This document shows, one piece after another, positions 5,612 to 8,532 of a stretch of DNA of 8,532 nucleotides. Each line of letters opens with the position of its first letter. Within the stretch, counting starts at the first letter, position 1. Source of the stretch: Actinomycetes bacterium (GTDB lineage: Bacteria > Actinomycetota > Acidimicrobiia > Acidimicrobiales > RAAP-2). Below the pieces are notes generated by a model. That model had not been told where the DNA came from, did no database searches, and saw only the letters and a list, made by a program, of their open reading frames with translations. The DNA lies in NCBI GenBank assembly GCA_021791615.1, contig JAJYWG010000340.1, positions 1-8,532 of the forward strand, in the 5' to 3' direction. A program made the translations under genes and the position numbers.

Positions 5612-5619
5612 TGATCGAT
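5612..5619 (+). repeat. 8-bp target-site duplication, right copy (outer element)
   Basis: TGATCGAT abuts the right terminal repeat and matches 654-661 in the same orientation. The uninterrupted site would read ...GCCT-TGATCGAT-AGTTCG.... Confidence 0.85.
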
Positions 5620-5693
5620 AGTTCGAACTCGACGGGTGAGTCGTCGTCGAGCGACGAGCGGCGCCGTTGACGATTGTAGAAGTCCTCGAACGA

Positions 5694-5713
5694 TTTCCCA
5701 GATTTATGGGAAA
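5694..5713 (-). terminator. Hairpin downstream of tRNA-Ile
   Basis: TTTCCCA (5694-5700) and TGGGAAA (5707-5713) form a perfect 7-bp stem with a 6-base loop, 9 bases past the tRNA discriminator base. It could end or help process the tRNA transcript. No U-run follows on the minus strand, so it would be a non-canonical terminator. Confidence 0.4.
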
Positions 5714-5722
5714 CCCTCTCGG

Positions 5723-5796
5723 TGGGGCTAGTAAGAATCGAACTTACGACCTCGTCATTATCAGTGACGCGCTCTAACCGACTGAGCTATAGCCCC
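5723..5796 (-). tRNA. tRNA-Ile (anticodon GAT)
   Basis: On the minus strand a full cloverleaf can be drawn. The acceptor stem is GGGGCTA/TAGCCCC, the D arm GCTC-AGTCGGTTA-GAGC, the anticodon arm CGTCA-CTGATAA-TGACG with GAT at its centre, the variable loop AGGTC, and the T arm GTAAG-TTCGATT-CTTAC. It is 74 nt including discriminator A, and all stems pair. The genome continues CCG after the discriminator, so the CCA tail is not fully encoded and must be completed by the CCA-adding enzyme. It decodes AUC/AUU. It starts only 8 bp after the thioesterase stop on the same strand. Confidence 0.96.
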
Positions 5797-5804
5797 AAGG
5801 GCTA

Positions 5805-6635
5805 CTAATCTACACCAGCCGCTACACCCGTTGGTGGGCCGGGCTGGTCCCAGAGACGTGCCGCGATCGACTGGCTCGCCGTGGCGAGGAGCGTGCCTCC
5901 GCGGCTCCACAGGAAGGCCGTCCCCTGGGCGAAGCCACCGGCCAGGGCATACATGTGGATGTCACACAGTACCCATTCGGTCGGCTCCAGGGTGACGACT
6001 CGAATCGTGTTGTCAAGACTCCGCCCCATCGTCCGTCGACCGAGAGGCTGACTCACCCCGCCCGAGACGTAGTCACCAAAGATGGCCAGGGTGGCGGCGG
6101 AGGGGTCGAAGTGGCCCGGCACTCGGGCCCAGATGGCGGAGTGGGGGCTGCTCGGCGTTCCGTCGAGATCATCGAACGTTCGTCCGAGGGCGACGCGGCT
6201 CTCCACGTGCTCGAAGATCGAGGCCCCGAGTCCTTGGGGCATGCGGCGTGGCGGGCACTGCTCCGGGTCGGGTACGTCGGGCATGGTCATCCACGGACCG
6301 GGCGCGTTCAGCGTTCCGGTCCCCAGCGCCGCGTTCACGGTAAGGATCTCACGCGAGTCAACGGTGGCGACGGCGCGCGCCTGAGTGACGTGGCCGCCAG
6401 TGACGGCGAGGTCGGTGGTGACCACGAGCTCGGCGCCGCGTGGCGCGTAGGAGAGATAGTGGGCGGTGGCCCACACCGTTGGCCGCCCGCTGGCCCCCTC
6501 AAGGGCGACGAGGCCCGCGGCCAGGCCGCAGCCGCCGAAGAGGAACTGGCCCGGCGTGATCAGTCGATCGGTCACCGTCAGGCGCCACGTGCGCTCGTCG
6601 CAGCGTTCGAGGCCCAGGAAGTGCTGCGCGTCCAC
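5805..6635 (-). CDS. TesB-like acyl-CoA thioesterase, double hotdog
   Basis: The gene encodes 276 residues from GTG 6635 to tandem stops TAG-TAG. The N-terminal hotdog (about 10-110) has the helix LFGGCGLAAGLVALE (32-46) followed by TAHYLSYAPRGAELVV strands. The C-terminal hotdog (about 165-265) has SLDNTIRVV near 206, WVLCDIHMYALAGGFAQGTAFLW and ASQSIAARLW. In the TesB family the catalytic set is Asp, Thr/Ser and Gln. The Asp of SLDN and the Gln of SQSI fit; the middle residue is not obvious (DIHMYAL in place of a Thr/Ser-rich stretch). The expected reaction is hydrolysis of acyl-CoA to fatty acid and CoA in the cytoplasm. The length matches single-chain members of the family. It is divergent from the membrane protein gene and ends 8 bp before tRNA-Ile. 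Substrate chain length cannot be read from sequence. Confidence 0.85.
   Translation of the reverse strand: MDAQHFLGLERCDERTWRLTVTDRLITPGQFLFGGCGLAAGLVALEGASGRPTVWATAHYLSYAPRGAELVVTTDLAVTGGHVTQARAVATVDSREILTVNAALGTGTLNAPGPWMTMPDVPDPEQCPPRRMPQGLGASIFEHVESRVALGRTFDDLDGTPSSPHSAIWARVPGHFDPSAATLAIFGDYVSGGVSQPLGRRTMGRSLDNTIRVVTLEPTEWVLCDIHMYALAGGFAQGTAFLWSRGGTLLATASQSIAARLWDQPGPPTGVAAGVD
5807..5812 (-). promoter_or_regulatory. Possible -10 box of the tRNA-Ile promoter inside the thioesterase 3' end
   Basis: On the minus strand TAGATT (TANNNT type) ends 10 bases before the tRNA 5' end, which would place the transcription start about 4 bases upstream of the tRNA. It overlaps the last thioesterase codons and its stop (GTA-GAT-TAG). 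No convincing -35 box is seen, so co-transcription with the thioesterase gene is the alternative. Confidence 0.35.
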
Positions 6636-6643
6636 GACCTCGG

Positions 6644-6649
6644 AGGATA
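6644..6649 (-). promoter_or_regulatory. Possible -10 box for the thioesterase gene
   Basis: On the minus strand TATCCT (TANNNT type) lies 8 bases before GTG 6635, spacing suited to a leaderless or nearly leaderless message. GAGG in the gap is too close to the start (2 bases) for a good ribosome site. No clear -35 hexamer is present. Confidence 0.35.
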
Positions 6650-6703
6650 CTGCGAACGGGAGGGTTGCGGACGTGGTGGCGCCGTGACGGGCAGACTGGG
6701 GGG

Positions 6704-7318
6704 GTGATCAACTCCCACTTCGTGTTCCTGGCGGCGGCCCTGTCGCTGCTGGGCGCCGCGGGGTACATCCGCGACACCCTGCGCGGCGTCACCGCACCGC
6801 ACCGGGTGACGTGGGGTCTCTGGGGCGTGGAGGGCGTCCTGGCCTTCGTGGTGGAGGTCCAACAGCACGTGGGGCTCGTGTCCTTGATGACGCTGATGTT
6901 CGGCGTCGTGCCACTGCTGGTCTTTGCCGCGAGCTTCGCCAACGGGTCATCGGCCTGGGCGATCACGACGTTCGACGTGGTGTGCGGAGTGATCTCGCTG
7001 CTCGGCATCGCCTTCTGGCTGCTGATCAACGAGCCGACTGTCGCGCTGGTCGCGTTCGTGGTGGCCGATCAGGTGGCCGGATTGCCGACGTTGCGCAAGT
7101 CGTGGACGGAGCCGTCCAGCGAATCCTGGCTGGTTTTCCTCTCGGGCGTGGCCAACACCGCGCTGACTCTTTTGGCAGTGCGACACGTGACGACGGCTGC
7201 CGTCCTCTTCCCCGCCGTGATCTTCGTCAACGACCTCGTGCTCGTGCTCGTGCTCGTACTGCGGGTGGGCCCGCGCTGGCGTCACGTGCGATCTCTTCGG
7301 GGAGCGTCGGTCGCGTGA
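6704..7318 (+). CDS. Seven-helix integral membrane protein, PQ-loop/SWEET-like pattern
   Basis: It has 204 residues from GTG 6704; TTG 6665, 13 codons earlier, is possible but would add a charged segment, MRTWWRRDGQ, before the first helix. About seven hydrophobic helices are visible, starting with FVFLAAALSLLGAAGYI (6-22) and ending with VLFPAVIFVNDLVLVLVLVL. Loop motifs RDTLRGVTAPHRVTWGLWG (helix 1-2) and GLPTLRKSWTEPSSESW (helix 5-6) seem to mark two related three-helix units joined by a linker helix, as in PQ-loop/SWEET transporters. That likeness is by eye and not certain. The protein acts in the cytoplasmic membrane; its substrate is unknown. Its TGA overlaps the GTG of the DUF2252 gene (GTGA), so the two are likely translated together. 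Confidence 0.75.
   Translation: MINSHFVFLAAALSLLGAAGYIRDTLRGVTAPHRVTWGLWGVEGVLAFVVEVQQHVGLVSLMTLMFGVVPLLVFAASFANGSSAWAITTFDVVCGVISLLGIAFWLLINEPTVALVAFVVADQVAGLPTLRKSWTEPSSESWLVFLSGVANTALTLLAVRHVTTAAVLFPAVIFVNDLVLVLVLVLRVGPRWRHVRSLRGASVA
7235..7258 (+). repeat. Hexanucleotide tandem repeat CTCGTG
   Basis: Three perfect CTCGTG copies and one variant (CTCGTA) encode the Leu-Val run in the last membrane helix. Because the unit is 6 bp, copy-number change would lengthen or shorten the helix by two residues without frameshift. Confidence 0.7.
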
Positions 7319-8532
7319 GGTGGTCGAGCGGCCCGACGCCGACCCAGCGACGCCGCGAGGGGCGGGCGCATCGCGCTCAGGCACCGCGCCGGACCCTGGC
7401 GCAGTTGGCCCCGCGACCCGAGGACGAGGCGCCCCTGGCCGGCCTCGACGACGACGAGGAGGAGCGTCTCGAGAGGCTCGTACCCCTGCGCTATCACCGG
7501 CCCGTCGCGAGTCCCGTCGCCTTCCTGCGCGGCAGCGGTGCGCGGATGAGCGATGACCTGGCGCGCGCGGCGAGCACCGGGATCGACGTGCAGCTGTGCG
7601 GTGACGCCCACGTCGAGAACTTCAGCCTGATCACCACGGCCACGGGCCGGACGATTCTCGAGATCGCGGACTTCGACGAGACGGCGCGTGGTCCCTTCGA
7701 GTGGGACGTGAAGCGTCTGGCCGCGTCCCTCGTGGTGGCGGCCGACCACCTCGGGCACTCCGTGACGGTCCAAGACCGCGCGGCTCGCGCGGCGGCGCAC
7801 GAGTACCAGCGGGTGATCGCCCAACTGTCGCGCCGACCCCGGATGGAGGCGTGGCACGCGGCGCTCGACGCTGACCCCCTCGACCGTCGACTACTCACGC
7901 TCTTCAGCGAGTCGGCCCAACGCCGCGTCGATCAGGTGATCGGTCCCGTGACGCGGCACACTTCGGAGCGGGCCTACGGTTCCCTTCTCACGTATCGGCG
8001 GGGCGAGCCGAGGATTCGGCTGCGTTCGCCGTACGTGATGGCGCTGAGCGACGACGAGGCTCGTGTGACACTGGCGCGCGTGCTGTCGCGCTACGCCGCG
8101 TCGCTCAGTGACGATCGGCGCGCGCTCCTCACTCAGTTCACTCCCGTGGAGGTGGCGCGCGAGGTCGTGGGCATCGGGTCGGTGGGTCGTGAGGACTACG
8201 TCGTTCTGCTGGTCGGCCGCGACGCGGGTGACCCCCTCGTGCTGCGGGTACGCGAGGTCGTGGCATCACACGTAGGGCGAGCGCGTGGCGTCGAGGAGCG
8301 CCACCGCGCCGGGGAGCGAGTGGTCGCGGGGCAGCGGCTCCTGGAGTCCACGTCCGACGAGTTCCTCGGCTGGTACGACGCACCTGCGGGAGGTCGGGAT
8401 CGCAGTTTTTACGTTCGTCGACTCGACCCGCATCGAGCGGCGGTGGACCTCGCGCGCCTCGATCGTCGGCGTCTCGAGGCCTACGGCCGCGCGTGCGCCG
8501 GCGTGTTGGCTCGCGCGCACGTTCGCTCGGGA
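7315..8532 (+). CDS. DUF2252 family protein (3' end beyond the window)
   Basis: The frame from GTG 7315 stays open to the last base, giving 406 residues. Conserved blocks are GDAHVENFS (96-104), ADFDETARGPFEWDVKRLAASLVVA (spanning 118-142), VGIGSVGREDYVVLLVG, PLVLRVREV, VVAGQRLLESTSDEFLGW, FYVRRLD, and finally YGRACAGVLARAHVRSG at the window edge. These match the DUF2252 family, whose GDxHxxNF and DFD elements resemble the catalytic and metal-binding motifs of aminoglycoside-phosphotransferase-like kinases. Full-length members are about 430-470 residues, so only a short end is missing. The N-terminus (1-55) is Arg-rich, then acidic (LDDDEEE, 44-50). The start overlaps the upstream membrane gene's stop by 4 bp. 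Biochemical function is not established; a phosphotransferase activity is inferred. Confidence 0.9.
   Translation, partial: MRWSSGPTPTQRRREGRAHRAQAPRRTLAQLAPRPEDEAPLAGLDDDEEERLERLVPLRYHRPVASPVAFLRGSGARMSDDLARAASTGIDVQLCGDAHVENFSLITTATGRTILEIADFDETARGPFEWDVKRLAASLVVAADHLGHSVTVQDRAARAAAHEYQRVIAQLSRRPRMEAWHAALDADPLDRRLLTLFSESAQRRVDQVIGPVTRHTSERAYGSLLTYRRGEPRIRLRSPYVMALSDDEARVTLARVLSRYAASLSDDRRALLTQFTPVEVAREVVGIGSVGREDYVVLLVGRDAGDPLVLRVREVVASHVGRARGVEERHRAGERVVAGQRLLESTSDEFLGWYDAPAGGRDRSFYVRRLDPHRAAVDLARLDRRRLEAYGRACAGVLARAHVRSG

Noticed and set aside
5955..6707. 250-residue plus-strand open frame
   Set aside because: It is antisense to the thioesterase gene and shows the Gly/Arg/Val-rich composition of a mirror frame.
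7282..7857. 191-residue minus-strand open frame
   Set aside because: It is antisense to the DUF2252 gene, whose conserved blocks are on the plus strand.

Overview
The window looks like GC-rich actinobacterial chromosome, possibly Acidimicrobiia. This is inferred from high-GC codon use, many GTG starts, TANNNT-type -10 boxes placed as for leaderless transcripts, and gene families common in that phylum (DUF6431, DUF2252, secreted SGNH hydrolases). No rRNA or species marker is present, so the taxonomy is tentative.

Layout. Bases 2-151 are the 3' end of a secreted SGNH/GDSL-type hydrolase gene, followed by about 500 bases in which I see no gene. Bases 662-5611 are one mobile unit made of two nested transposons. 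On the right lie chromosomal genes: tRNA-Ile(GAT) (5723-5796, minus), a TesB-like double-hotdog thioesterase only 8 bp upstream of it (5805-6635, minus), and divergently a seven-helix membrane protein (6704-7318, plus) whose stop overlaps the start of a DUF2252 gene (from 7315, running off the window).

Nested transposons. The outer element belongs to the IS1595 family (ISXO2-like). It is bounded by 26-bp terminal inverted repeats (25 of 26 identical) at 662-687 and 5586-5611 and by an 8-bp target duplication TGATCGAT. Without its insertion it is 1808 bp and holds the transposase (minus strand) and, facing it, a passenger gene for a small exported protein of unknown function (746-1339). A second, 3137-bp element (1509-4645), with TGTTG...CAACA ends and a 5-bp target duplication GGGCG, is inserted inside the IS1595 transposase gene. 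Removing it together with one GGGCG copy restores the transposase frame exactly (303 + 40 residues).

The inner element carries three genes in one minus-strand operon: a DUF6431 zinc-ribbon/HTH protein, a DD35E retroviral-integrase-fold transposase, and an ExeA/TniB-type AAA+ ATPase whose start overlaps the transposase stop by 4 bp. It has no cargo. The arrangement recalls Mu, Tn7 and Tn552/Tn5053-type systems (DDE transposase plus ATPase, TG...CA ends, 5-bp duplication), with DUF6431 as a possible additional DNA-binding or targeting subunit. The points most worth pursuing are the three-protein machinery, the exported passenger of the IS1595 element, and the chance that the outer transposase still works, since only its C-terminal tail was lost.
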